In this document: positions 42,029-50,867 of the stretch, in pieces
How the letters are laid out: every line of letters starts with the position of its first letter
Position numbering within the stretch: the stretch's first letter is position 1
Assembly (NCBI RefSeq): GCF_002257695.2
Contig: NZ_CP155571.1
Strand: one strand, 5' to 3'
Source of the DNA: Sporomusa acidovorans
GTDB lineage: Bacteria; Bacillota; Negativicutes; Sporomusales; Sporomusaceae
Length of the DNA stretch: 64,000 bases
Translations under genes and position numbers: made by a program
Notes under the pieces: model-generated
The model's input: only the letters and a program-made list of their open reading frames with translations
The model's database searches: none
What the model was told of the DNA's origin: nothing

Positions 42029-43093
42029 ATGACGCAAACTCAAAAACGATTATCTTTTCTAGACCAGTATTTGACATTATGGATTTTCCTGGCAATGGCA
42101 ATTGGCGTTGGCGGCGGTTATCTCTTTCCTGGGATGGCTGCGTGGCTAGATTCATTGTCAATTGGTACAACATCCATTCCGATTGCGATTGGCCTAATTG
42201 TAATGATGTATCCACCATTAGCAAAGGTAAAGTATGAGGAAATCGGGAAGGTATTTAATAATGGCAAGGTTATGCTGTTGTCACTTGTGCAAAACTGGGT
42301 AATCGGTCCGGTATTGATGTTTGCCCTAGCTATCATTTTCTTACCAGATAAACCGGATTACATGGTTGGATTAATACTAATCGGTTTGGCTCGTTGTATT
42401 GCTATGGTAATTATCTGGAACTCGTTGGCAGAAGGTGATAATGAATATGCGGCCGCACTGGTAGCACTTAATTCAATCTTCCAGCTTATATTATATTCCG
42501 TGTTCGCCTATTTTTTTATCACCGTACTTCCAGGATGGATTGGTTTTACGGGCATGCAAATTCAGGTGTCCATGAAAGATGTTGCTATGAGTGTGGCAAT
42601 ATATCTGGGTATCCCCTTTGTAGCCGGATATTTGACAAGACGCATCTTATTGCCAGCAAAGGGACGTGAATGGTACGAAAAGACTTTTATACCTAAGATT
42701 AGTCCGTTGGCATTAATTTCGCTATTGTTTACCATTGTGATTATGTTTTCTCTAAAAGGCAGCTATATTATTAAATTACCGATGGATGTGGTGCGTATAG
42801 CCATTCCACTAATTGTCTATTTTGCTGTTATGTTCTTAGTATCTTTTTACCTGAGCCATCGTGTGGGAGTAAACTATGAGCAGACAACTACATTATCCTT
42901 TACGGCAGCCAGTAATAACTTTGAATTAGCGATTGCGGTGGCTGTAGCCATTTTTGGCATCAATTCAGGGCAGGCTTTTGCCGCTGTTATCGGACCGCTT
43001 ATTGAGGTGCCGGTTATGATTGGCTTGGTTAACGTAGCGTTACGCTTTAGAAAGTATTTTGTAGTTCCCGATAAGTTAAAAGCGAAGGGATAA
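42029..43093 (+). CDS. acr3: Arsenite efflux transporter, Acr3 family
   Basis: 354 residues, ten predicted membrane helices. The Acr3 signature LIGLARCIAMVIIWN contains the Cys essential for arsenite transport, and the second broken helix region (AASNNFELAIAVAVAIFG, VIGPLIEVPVMIG) is conserved. It exports As(III) by the proton gradient. GGGGGA precedes ATG 42029; a strong AAGGAGGTGA at 41940 also precedes a tiny five-codon frame of no obvious meaning. Confidence 0.93.
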   Translation: MTQTQKRLSFLDQYLTLWIFLAMAIGVGGGYLFPGMAAWLDSLSIGTTSIPIAIGLIVMMYPPLAKVKYEEIGKVFNNGKVMLLSLVQNWVIGPVLMFALAIIFLPDKPDYMVGLILIGLARCIAMVIIWNSLAEGDNEYAAALVALNSIFQLILYSVFAYFFITVLPGWIGFTGMQIQVSMKDVAMSVAIYLGIPFVAGYLTRRILLPAKGREWYEKTFIPKISPLALISLLFTIVIMFSLKGSYIIKLPMDVVRIAIPLIVYFAVMFLVSFYLSHRVGVNYEQTTTLSFTAASNNFELAIAVAVAIFGINSGQAFAAVIGPLIEVPVMIGLVNVALRFRKYFVVPDKLKAKG

Positions 43094-43140
43094 AAAGTCT
43101 GTTAAACCGGTAGGATATTACATGTCAATTGCTAACGGGA

Positions 43141-43182
43141 AAAGGGATGGTTGTAGAAATTCTACTACTATCTCTTCTTTTA
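43141..43182 (+). terminator. Terminator after acr3
   Basis: AAAGGGAT..GTAG-aaatt-CTAC..ATCTCTT with a CTTTTATT tail, 50 bases downstream of the stop codon; an imperfect stem of about 14 pairs. Confidence 0.6.
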
Positions 43183-43278
43183 TTATCTAAGGCAAATTTT
43201 CCATTTATGGTGTTTGCAGTTAACACATAATGGCAATTGGTTATAAACAGCTAAAATATTATTGGTGAAAAAAATATC

Positions 43279-43307
43279 TTGTATTCATAAAAACAATATA
43301 TTATAAT
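43279..43307 (+). promoter_or_regulatory. Promoter of the ArsP-type permease
   Basis: TTGTAT (43279-43284), 17 bases, TATAAT (43302-43307) within a very AT-rich stretch where AATATATTATAATAT could be bound by an ArsR protein. Confidence 0.6.
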
Positions 43308-43393
43308 ATGATAAAAAACTAATATATTTTTCTTAAGTTAAAAGTAACCACAGGGAATAAGAAAACCATTAAATAATTGCTGGAGGTTTCTTT

Positions 43394-44341
43394 ATGTTAA
43401 AAACATTTGCAGACTTATTAATCTATCACTGGCTGGGTTTAGCGCCCGGTACTATGTTAGGTGAAGCACTTAATTTCTTTGTCTATGACAGTATAAAAAT
43501 TTTCCTTATGTTAACAATTATTATCTTCGGCGTGTCGATATTGCGTTCATATTTTCCAGCAGAGCGCACAAAGAAAATCTTAAGTCATAAGCGGGAATTA
43601 TATGGGAACATAGTCGCTGCTTTGTTAGGTATCGTTACACCCTTTTGCTCTTGTTCTGCCGTACCAGTGTTCATTGGTTTTATAGAGTCCGGAGTTCCAC
43701 TGGGAATCACTTTCTCTTTCTTAATATCTTCACCAATGGTCAATGAAGTGGCACTCGTTATGTTATGGGGGTTGCTCGGCTGGAAAGTTGCCGTTATTTA
43801 TATCCTTTCCGGCGTCACTATTGCGATTATTGCCGGTTATCTAATCGGTAAAGGTAATTTAGAGCATTTGGTGGAAGAATATGTGTATCAAATGAAAGTG
43901 GGAGAAACTGAAATCGTTGAGCAGACATTTGGTGACCGCCTTTGCTATGCACGGGACTATACGAAAGAAATTCTGAAAAAGGTATGGCTCTATGTAATTA
44001 TTGCTATTGGAATTGGCGGTTTTATCCATGGTTATGCGCCAGAAGATTTTCTTGTGCAATACGCAGGCAAGGATAATATCTGGGCTGTGCCGATGGCGGT
44101 TTTAATCGGAGTACCGTTATACTCTAATGCTGCTGGCGTTATTCCTATTGTCACAGCGCTTATCCAAAAAGGCATGAGCCTTGGGACGGCGTTGGCATTT
44201 ATGATGGCGGTTACGGCATTAAGTTTTCCGGAAATGATTATTTTGCGCAATGTACTAAAACCAAAACTGATTGCCATTTTTATTATGATAATGGCAGTAG
44301 CGATTATCTTTACAGGTTATCTTTTTAATTTCATAATTTAA
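43394..44341 (+). CDS. ArsP/DUF318-type permease
   Basis: 315 residues, about eight membrane helices in two similar halves. The family motif TPFCSCSAVP near residue 80 holds the cysteines used by ArsP to export methylarsenite and roxarsone; the second half has VPLYSNAAGVIPI. Homologues handle other thiol-reactive substrates, so the exact cargo is open. GGAGG at 43382 and ATG 43394. Followed by a second arsR, a DGC-type frame and a thioredoxin-like gene, a common set. Confidence 0.85.
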   Translation: MLKTFADLLIYHWLGLAPGTMLGEALNFFVYDSIKIFLMLTIIIFGVSILRSYFPAERTKKILSHKRELYGNIVAALLGIVTPFCSCSAVPVFIGFIESGVPLGITFSFLISSPMVNEVALVMLWGLLGWKVAVIYILSGVTIAIIAGYLIGKGNLEHLVEEYVYQMKVGETEIVEQTFGDRLCYARDYTKEILKKVWLYVIIAIGIGGFIHGYAPEDFLVQYAGKDNIWAVPMAVLIGVPLYSNAAGVIPIVTALIQKGMSLGTALAFMMAVTALSFPEMIILRNVLKPKLIAIFIMIMAVAIIFTGYLFNFII

Positions 44342-44414
44342 TCATAAAGAGAGAAGATGTTATAATTAATATATTCATTTGATCTCTATCGAAGGGAATT
44401 TAGGAGGTTTTATT

Positions 44415-44738
44415 TTGGCCGATGATATTGTTGTTAAATTGACAGCTGAACTATTTAAAACATTAGGGCATCCGGTACGTATTAAGATTTTGCATATGCT
44501 TAGCCAAGGAGAGCTGTGTGTGTGTAATATGATAGAAGAAATAGATATTGAACAATCAAATTTTTCACAACATCTTGGAATTCTCAAAAGACAAGGTCTG
44601 ATTGATTCTAGAAAAGACGGGCAGCGTGTGATCTATTGGATTGCATACCCTTCTATAATAAAATTGCTCGGAGTAGCAGAGCAAATATTAAGTGAACAGA
44701 TTGGACATAGTCAGAGTTTATTGAAATTTTTAAAATAA
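44415..44738 (+). CDS. ArsR family repressor 2
   Basis: 107 residues. KLTAELFKTLGHPVRIKILHML, GELCVCNMIEEI with the metalloid-binding Cys pair, and IEQSNFSQHLGILKRQGLI as recognition helix. TTG start at 44415 fits TAGGAGG at 44401; the frame is open upstream but unsupported. It probably controls the palindrome-containing promoter 7 bases downstream of its stop and perhaps its own. Confidence 0.85.
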   Translation: MADDIVVKLTAELFKTLGHPVRIKILHMLSQGELCVCNMIEEIDIEQSNFSQHLGILKRQGLIDSRKDGQRVIYWIAYPSIIKLLGVAEQILSEQIGHSQSLLKFLK

Positions 44739-44744
44739 ATAGCA

Positions 44745-44813
44745 TTGACCAATTTGGAAGATAGTACTAAAATATATCCATAATAATATTATAATTTTAT
44801 AATATTATTATGG
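44745..44813 (+). promoter_or_regulatory. Promoter followed by a 36-base perfect palindrome
   Basis: TTGACC (44745), 17 bases, TAAAAT (44768-44773). From 44778 to 44813 CCATAATAATATTATAA is followed by TT and its exact reverse complement. Placed at the transcription start it would be an efficient operator, most likely for the neighbouring ArsR protein, and also a hairpin in the mRNA leader. Confidence 0.65.
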
Positions 44814-44836
44814 AACGATTATAAGGAGGCTTTATT

Positions 44837-45076
44837 ATAAGTGGATGTAATTGCGGGGGAATTCAAGAGGTATCTCGAATAATGTATGCTTGTGGTGGTT
44901 GTGCAGATGTAGGAGAAGTTGCAGATCAGGCATGCCGTAAATTAAGGCGTGAGGGTTTTGCTCAGGCTAGTATGAGCTGTATTACCGGCATTGCAGCACG
45001 CATGCAGCCGTTTATTGATGCGGCAAAAAAAGCCAATCAAGTAGTTGTAATTGACGGTTGCCCAGTGGGGTTATAG
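44837..45076 (+). pseudogene. DGC domain protein, start codon ATA and early stop
   Basis: GGAGG at 44825 stands seven bases before ATA at 44837, where an ATG would be expected. The frame then reads SGCNCGGIQEVSRIMYACGGCADVGEVADQACRKL and ends at VVIDGCPVGL-stop, whereas DGC proteins continue (DGCPVxCAxKxLE..) for 30-40 residues. The internal ATG 44882 lacks a ribosome binding site. Either a decayed gene or a short variant using a rare start. In related loci this gene sits between permease and thioredoxin genes. Confidence 0.6.
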
Positions 45077-45121
45077 GGTTAATTGTACATTAATATAATG
45101 TTTTCAAAGGAGGTTTAAATC

Positions 45122-45355
45122 GTGAAGATTGAAGTCTTAGGGATGGGCTGTGCAAAATGTAATACGCTCACAGAACGAGTGATGGAGGCTTTGACTGAAC
45201 TAGGAATTAACGCAGAGATTGTTAAAGTGGATAATATGAAAGACATCATGGCCTACGGAGTTATGACGACACCGGCACTTGTTGTGGATGGTGTGGTTAA
45301 GGTGAAAGGGAAAGTTCCAACTAAGGATGAAATAAAATTACTAATTCAAGGCTAA
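45122..45355 (+). CDS. Small thioredoxin-fold redox protein
   Basis: 77 residues, redox-active disulfide protein family: MKIEVLGMGCAKCNTLTERV with the CxxC active site at residues 10-13 and the cis-Pro in VMTTPALVVDG. It could deliver electrons to the permease system or chaperone arsenite. GTG start, AAGGAGG upstream. Last gene of the arsenic cluster. Confidence 0.85.
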   Translation: MKIEVLGMGCAKCNTLTERVMEALTELGINAEIVKVDNMKDIMAYGVMTTPALVVDGVVKVKGKVPTKDEIKLLIQG

Positions 45356-45980
45356 TCTTACTATATACTTGCAGAATTTATGTTGCTTATTCAGTTAATC
45401 CGGTCGGAAGGTTGATTAATCGGACGCTGTAAAACTAAATATTGACGCATAAAAGATTAAGGGGGCTGCTGAATGCCAGTACTTGATGGTGCACGGAAGC
45501 AGAGAATAAAAAACTATATCTCATGACTCAAACCGTTGAAAAATACTTACAGAAATTTGTTTTAAGATTATTGAACGGCAGGAGATACCTAAAGATCTGC
45601 TTAATCGATCAGAATTGAATGCCCTATGTCCTTCTTGCAGTACATGTATGGTTTTAGTGATAAAATAAGTAAATTTTTCTTAGCGGTACTATTAGTCGTA
45701 TTCTCATATCTTTTTTACAGTGTGACCTGCAAGGATTTCTTAATCTTGCAGGTCACACTAATTTAATATAAGTTGTTTTTTCCACCCTTTAAAGTTCGTT
45801 TTGCGTACTCATCCCAGTGATATAATTGATTTCATAAAAATTAAACACAAACCGACAGATATGACGTATAAAAAACGCAAAATATTTGTAATATTGTGCG
45901 CTTTTTTACAGGGGAGCATTATTTTGGACGTAGAAAATAGTAATAATAAGGAGTTCAAAGTAAAAGTTGGGGGTGAGCAG
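45356..45980 (+). other. Mostly gene-free stretch with one long hairpin
   Basis: GTGTGACCTGCAAG..CTTGCAGGTCACAC (45720-45758) is a 14-pair stem followed by TAATTTAA, perhaps the terminator of the arsenic cluster. Between 45540 and 45665 a short frame (EIPKDLLNRSELNALCPSC..) has no start and may be gene debris. The stretch upstream of 45980 is open in the next gene's frame but lacks a convincing earlier start. Confidence 0.4.
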
Positions 45981-47033
45981 ATGGAACAGAAAATGGTAAC
46001 GAGTAAACCTGAATTTGATAACCTTAATAGTGTCAAAATTCAGGACATAATCGATGTAGAATTTCTTCAAGATTTCCAGGATAGTTTTGCCGAAGCCTTG
46101 GGTGTGGCCAGCGTTACGGTTGATATTGATGGCAATCCTGTCACAAAACCTAGCAACTTTACTAAGTTTTGTATTGAATATACCCGTGGGTCAAAAGCAG
46201 GGCTGGCACGCTGTATGGAGTGTGACCGTAAGGGGGGGGCCGAGTCAGCCAGAACCGGTAAACCGGCTATTTATGACTGCCATGCCGGGCTGGTGGATTT
46301 CGGCAGTCCGATTATGCTGGAAGGACGGCAAATTGGTTCGATTCTGGGCGGACAAGTCTTAACTTCCTCTCCTGATGAAGCCTACTACCGTAAAGTCGCT
46401 CAGGAAATTGGTGTAGATCCGGATAACTATATAGACGCATTACGGGAAGTAAAACAGATATCAAGAAAAAACCTGGAAGCGGCAGCCAAGATGTTGTATT
46501 TGGTGGCTAATACTGTTTCAAAAGTGGGTTATCAGCAATATAAGCTTAAAGATATGGCTGGTTTAATCAATGACAGTATTGTCAAGATATCGGCTACCAT
46601 GGAACAATTGGCGGCATCAGCCACTGACGTTAACAACAACCAAAATGCCCTTAACGAGGAAATCCAAAATGTTAACGTGATTTCAGGCAAGATTAATGAG
46701 GTAATGGATTTCATTAAAGAAATAGCTGATGAAACGCGTTTGTTAGGATTAAATGCCGCTATTGAAGCAGCCAGGGCAGGACAGGCCGGCCTTGGTTTTG
46801 GCGTGGTAGCCCAGGAAATTCGTAAGCTTTCGGGAGACTCAAAAGAAACGGTCGGCAAAATAAAAGAATTTACCACCATTATACAGCAGTCAGTCAATAA
46901 AACAGTCACTATGGGGCAGGCTACTTCTGTTACCGTAGAACAACAGGCAGCCGCCATTGAGGAAGTAACTGCCAGCATTCAGGAAGTAACCAGCATGACG
47001 GAACAGTTGCACGCCCTGGCAAATGAACGATAA
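45981..47033 (+). CDS. Soluble PocR-domain chemoreceptor
   Basis: 350 residues from ATG 45981 (GGGGGTGAG upstream; an earlier TTG at 45924 is possible). Residues 20-190 are a PocR domain with Cys64, Cys78, Cys81 and Cys100 in the same spacing as in the kinase at 19569. Residues 220-345 are a short methyl-accepting signalling domain with the tip ADETRLLGLNAAIEAARAGQAGLGF. No membrane helices and no HAMP. It probably lets CheA respond to the same diol-type cytoplasmic ligand. Confidence 0.85.
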   Translation: MEQKMVTSKPEFDNLNSVKIQDIIDVEFLQDFQDSFAEALGVASVTVDIDGNPVTKPSNFTKFCIEYTRGSKAGLARCMECDRKGGAESARTGKPAIYDCHAGLVDFGSPIMLEGRQIGSILGGQVLTSSPDEAYYRKVAQEIGVDPDNYIDALREVKQISRKNLEAAAKMLYLVANTVSKVGYQQYKLKDMAGLINDSIVKISATMEQLAASATDVNNNQNALNEEIQNVNVISGKINEVMDFIKEIADETRLLGLNAAIEAARAGQAGLGFGVVAQEIRKLSGDSKETVGKIKEFTTIIQQSVNKTVTMGQATSVTVEQQAAAIEEVTASIQEVTSMTEQLHALANER

Positions 47034-47107
47034 TCAAGCCTGATTTTAAAAATAAACGGTATTCTTATTGAATATTGACGAATTTACTAGAATATAGATG
47101 AGTGCTA

Positions 47108-47148
47108 AAGAGACAGAGTGGAATTTGTATTCCGTCTGTCTCTTTTTT
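47108..47148 (+). terminator. Terminator after the PocR chemoreceptor
   Basis: AAGAGACAGA..TCTGTCTCTT with inner GGAA/TTCC pairing, followed by TTTTG; 75 bases after the stop. Confidence 0.8.
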
Positions 47149-47277
47149 GTTGCCTCATTAACTAGTGATAACCGGCAGTAATGGTAATTTACGCTACGGC
47201 TCAATTAACGGCATGATTGGATCGCTATAGCGGATACTAATTGTAAACGCAATTTTAAAACTAAGGAGAGATGGATT

Positions 47278-48459
47278 GTGAAAGCACTTGAAGAAGTAAG
47301 GGTCCTGGATTTGAGCAGAGTATTAGCCGGTCCGTATTGTACAATGATGCTAGCCGATTTCGGAGCCGATATTATAAAAATTGAACCGCCGGGAGTAGGG
47401 GATGATTCCCGGGCCTTCGGTCCTTTCGTGGGCAATGAAAGTGCTTATTTCATGAGTCTTAACCGGAATAAGCGCTCAATAATCCTAAATTTCAAGCGGC
47501 AGGCAGATTGTGATTTATTCAAGGAACTGGTGAAGCAGGCTGACGTAGTTGTTGAAAACTACCGGCCTGGTACTATGGAAAAATTCGGGTTGGGTTATGA
47601 GGTTCTGAAGGAGATAAATCCCGGGCTCATTTATGCAGCCTGTTCGGGATTTGGACATACCGGCCCATATCGTGACAAACCGGCGTATGATATCATTGTT
47701 CAGGCCATGGGCGGGATTATGAGCATTACCGGCCCGGAGAACGGAGAGCCTACACGCGTTGGCGCCTCTGTTGGCGATGTTATTGCAGGCATGTTTACTG
47801 CTTATGGTGTTATGACGGCATTATTTTATCGCCAGCGTACCGGCCAAGGCCAAAAGGTTGACGTAGGCATGCTGGACTGCCAACTGGCAATACTGGAGAA
47901 CGCCATAGCCCGTTATGTAACTTCGGGAAATGTACCGGGTCCACTGGGAAATCGCCATCCGTCGATTACACCGTTCGCCTCCTATACGGCTAAGGATGGT
48001 TATATTATTGTCGGTGCCGGCAATGACCGGTTATGGGAAAAATTATGCAACATTCTTGAGCGGCCTGATCTTATCAAAGATCCGCGTTTTGATACCAACC
48101 TGCATCGTACCAATAATGCGGTAGAGCTCGGTGCTATTTTAAATGGAATTTTTACAGCCAAGCCCATTGGTGAGTGGATAGCTATCCTGGAAAAGGCCGG
48201 ATTGCCCTGTGCGCCGATCAATACTATTGATAAGGTTGTGAGCGACCCCCATGTTGCGGCCAGGGAAATGATTGTGGAGGTGGAGCATCCGGTGGCTGGA
48301 AAACTAAAAATGCCCGGGGTGCCTGTAAAAATGTCGCAAACTCCCGGCGGTGTCAATCGGCCTGCGCCGCTCTTAGGGCAGCATACCGGTGAAATTCTTC
48401 AGGAAATGCTGGGCTGGGATCAAAACAAGGTGAACGAGTATTTGCAAGACAAGGACTAA
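47278..48459 (+). CDS. Class III (CaiB/BaiF) CoA-transferase
   Basis: 393 residues. VRVLDLSRVLAGPYCTMMLADFGADIIKIE is the classic N-terminus; the catalytic Asp is in ASVGDVIAGMFTAYG near residue 168; RQRTGQGQKVDVGMLD follows. These enzymes move CoA between carboxylic acids (formyl/oxalyl, carnitine/crotonobetaine, succinyl/aryl-acids). The substrate cannot be told from sequence and no pathway genes adjoin it. GTG start after AAGGAGAG. Confidence 0.88.
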   Translation: MKALEEVRVLDLSRVLAGPYCTMMLADFGADIIKIEPPGVGDDSRAFGPFVGNESAYFMSLNRNKRSIILNFKRQADCDLFKELVKQADVVVENYRPGTMEKFGLGYEVLKEINPGLIYAACSGFGHTGPYRDKPAYDIIVQAMGGIMSITGPENGEPTRVGASVGDVIAGMFTAYGVMTALFYRQRTGQGQKVDVGMLDCQLAILENAIARYVTSGNVPGPLGNRHPSITPFASYTAKDGYIIVGAGNDRLWEKLCNILERPDLIKDPRFDTNLHRTNNAVELGAILNGIFTAKPIGEWIAILEKAGLPCAPINTIDKVVSDPHVAAREMIVEVEHPVAGKLKMPGVPVKMSQTPGGVNRPAPLLGQHTGEILQEMLGWDQNKVNEYLQDKD

Positions 48460-48515
48460 TTTTAGAGACTACGTGTTATATTTGAAAAAAATTCTGAAAT
48501 TCTGAATTAACTTAC

Positions 48516-48544
48516 TTGCAAAACTATATACCATATGTTATTAT
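48516..48544 (+). promoter_or_regulatory. Promoter of the candidate structured RNA
   Basis: TTGCAA (48516-48521), 17 bases, TATTAT (48539-48544). The predicted start near 48551 coincides with the 5' arm of the closing stem of the RNA described next. Confidence 0.6.
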
Positions 48545-48550
48545 CTAAGT

Positions 48551-48830
48551 AAGCACCATCCTTATAGCGCCGTAGATTCAACCAGTTTGCAGTAATTTGG
48601 AAACCGTTTCGTTTTCCGTTTGTTGCGGTAGGTTCGTTATCTGGCAGGATTGTGTTTTTTGTTTTACCCAAGAGGAGTTGTCAGAACCATAAGTTCATTG
48701 TTGAAAGTTGAGTTTTCCTGTTCGAAAAGCCAAGTTGTGTTAGCCGTAAGTAGTGTATGCAATGCATGCTATAAGGATGGGTGCTCTAAGTAAGGGGGGA
48801 AGGCTGAGGGCTTTCCCTCTATTATTTTAC
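48551..48830 (+). ncRNA. Candidate structured ncRNA (6S-like layout)
   Basis: AGCACC-ATCCTTATAGC at 48552-48568 pairs with GCTATAAGGAT-G-GGTGCT at 48768-48785: 17 pairs with one bulge, 200 bases apart, beginning right at the predicted +1. A GGGGGAAGG..CTTTCCCTC hairpin with TATTATTTT follows (48794-48830). No protein frame fits. A long rod closed by a terminal stem, about 235 bases in the enclosed part, recalls 6S RNA, but I do not see conserved 6S sequence. The rest of the gap (48831-49093) shows nothing recognisable. Confidence 0.5.
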
Positions 48831-49093
48831 TTACTAAAAGTATTTTCTAATTTGCTTGATCAGCAGTGAGTATGCTGGATAAAAATATTTTCGCTAACTG
48901 TTAACTAGTTTAGCGGATTTTTTTTGCCCGGCGGAGCCTGTGCGCTCAGAAGATATTTATACGCTTAAGGACAGCGGCAACTTTTTTGTGGTAAAATTAA
49001 AACAGTATGATTTACTACGGGTAAATTTGTTAGTAAGAGCGCGTAACAAATGCTGAAAACAGATGCAACTTTAGGATGAGTTGGGAGGGTTAG

Positions 49094-49783
49094 TTGTTGA
49101 AAATACTTTTTTGGGATATCGACGGTACATTGATTAGGACATCGAAAGCCGGTTTATACGCTTTTGCCCAGGCAACAGAAGAACTCTGGGGTAAGTCGGT
49201 GAGTTTTGACCAGATTATTTCAGCCGGTATGACAGATAATTATATTGCAAGGCAAATTATTGAAAAAGCTGCCGGACGCGAAGCACGCCAAGCCGAGATT
49301 GACAGCTTATGCCGCCGTTATGAAGAATTTTTACCCTGCGAGCTAGCTGCCAGAAAAGGTTTGGTTTTGCCCGGCGTTGCCAATATCCTGGCTAGTTTAT
49401 CCGGACGGGAAAGTTATAAGCTGCTTTTACTAACCGGCAATAGTAGGAAAGGTGCTGAGATAAAACTGGAATACTTTAAATTAGATCAGTATTTTGATTT
49501 TGCCAACAGCGCTTTTGCGGAGCAGTATGAAAAGCGAGGCGACATAGCCGGTCATGCCTTGCGGCTTGTGCATGCCAATTGGGGTGAGCCTGGGCAACAC
49601 GACATCTTTGTCATCGGCGACACTCCTCACGATATTGAGTGTGGCAGAGGCATTGGCGTTTATACAATTGGTATTGCTACCGGAACCTATTCGGTCGAGA
49701 ATTTGCAGAGCTGTTGCCCCTGGTGGTGTGTTGAAGTCTTACCGGAACCGGAGATTTTTGAAAAAAAGCTTGCAAGCATGTAA
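49094..49783 (+). CDS. HAD-superfamily hydrolase
   Basis: 229 residues. FWDIDGTLIRT is motif I (nucleophile and acid Asp), LLLTGNSRKGAEIKL motif II/III region, and VIGDTPHDIECGRGIG motif IV. An alpha-helical cap lies between motifs I and II. Phosphoglycolate phosphatase-like; the substrate is unknown. TTG codons at 49094 and 49097 follow GGGAGG; either could be the start. Confidence 0.82.
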   Translation: MLKILFWDIDGTLIRTSKAGLYAFAQATEELWGKSVSFDQIISAGMTDNYIARQIIEKAAGREARQAEIDSLCRRYEEFLPCELAARKGLVLPGVANILASLSGRESYKLLLLTGNSRKGAEIKLEYFKLDQYFDFANSAFAEQYEKRGDIAGHALRLVHANWGEPGQHDIFVIGDTPHDIECGRGIGVYTIGIATGTYSVENLQSCCPWWCVEVLPEPEIFEKKLASM

Positions 49784-49907
49784 ATGGTGTAGTTGCTGCG
49801 TAATTAGTATATTTTGGGAAGACGCGACAGGTACAAGCAACGCGCTTGTCGAAACTAGTTATAGGGAGAGAATTTTTAACTTATAGTAAGGAAATGGGGT
49901 CTGTACA

Positions 49908-50861
49908 ATGAGAAAAATCGTTATGCTAGTAATAACGGTTGCGCTGTTGCTGGTTATGACAGGCTGCGCAAATGACAAAAAGGAAAATACGGCACAGAAG
50001 CAGGGGCAATTACAATCCATTACGATTGGCCTTATGCCTGATGTAGATTCTATTCCTTTTATTATTGCCCAGGAGAAGGGCTATTTTAAAGAAGAAGGTC
50101 TTAATGTAACACTAAAGCAATTCAAAAGCGCTATGGAACGGGACAGTGCGCTGCAAAGCGGTAACCTGGACGGCGCTGTCTCCGATATGCTGGCAGAAGC
50201 ATTTGCTAAAAAGGGTGGTTTTGATACCGTAATTACTTCGTTGACCAACGGTAGCTATAAATTAATCGCCAATAAAAACGAGACGGCAGCATCTGTGCGC
50301 GATTTGCAAGGAAAAGATGTGGCTATTTCGAAAAATACGATTATTGAATATGTCACCGACCGGATAGCCGCAGAAGGCGGATTAAGCGCAAATGATTTAA
50401 ACAAAACTGTCATCCCCCAAATCCCCGCGCGTTTGGAGATGCTGCAAAATAATAAAATCGCCGCTGCTACCCTGCCTGATCCTCTGGCAACAGTAGCGAT
50501 AAAAAATGGCGGACATGTAATCAATACCTCGGAGCAATTGGGCATTAACCCCGGAGTCATGATTTTTACCTCCAAGGCTGTTAACGATAAGGAAAAAGAA
50601 ATCCAGGCTATGTACAGAGCTTACAGTAAGGCTGTAGACTATTTAGCGCGGGAGCCAATGGATAGCTATATTGATTTGGTCATTGAAAAAACAGGATTTC
50701 CGAAAGAAATAAAAGGGGCGCTTGTTCTGCCGCAATACAAGAAACCCACGGCACCGCCGAAAAAAGAAGTGGATGATGTTATCGCCTGGTTGCAGGCCAG
50801 ACAGCTTATTGACAAGAAATACGAATATACCGAGTTGGTAGATACCCGGTTTGTAAGGTAG
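49908..50861 (+). CDS. ABC importer substrate-binding lipoprotein (NMT1/SsuA-like)
   Basis: 317 residues. The N-terminus is a lipoprotein signal ending VMTGC at Cys22. The rest is the NMT1/SsuA/TauA binding-protein fold: ITIGLMPDVDSIPFIIAQEKGYFKEEGLNV, RDSALQSGNLDGAVSD, TLPDPLATVA. Such proteins bind sulfonates, pyrimidine thiamin precursors or other small organics; the ligand is not clear. First of three genes of a complete importer. Confidence 0.85.
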   Translation: MRKIVMLVITVALLLVMTGCANDKKENTAQKQGQLQSITIGLMPDVDSIPFIIAQEKGYFKEEGLNVTLKQFKSAMERDSALQSGNLDGAVSDMLAEAFAKKGGFDTVITSLTNGSYKLIANKNETAASVRDLQGKDVAISKNTIIEYVTDRIAAEGGLSANDLNKTVIPQIPARLEMLQNNKIAAATLPDPLATVAIKNGGHVINTSEQLGINPGVMIFTSKAVNDKEKEIQAMYRAYSKAVDYLAREPMDSYIDLVIEKTGFPKEIKGALVLPQYKKPTAPPKKEVDDVIAWLQARQLIDKKYEYTELVDTRFVR

Positions 50862-50867
50862 TTGTTT

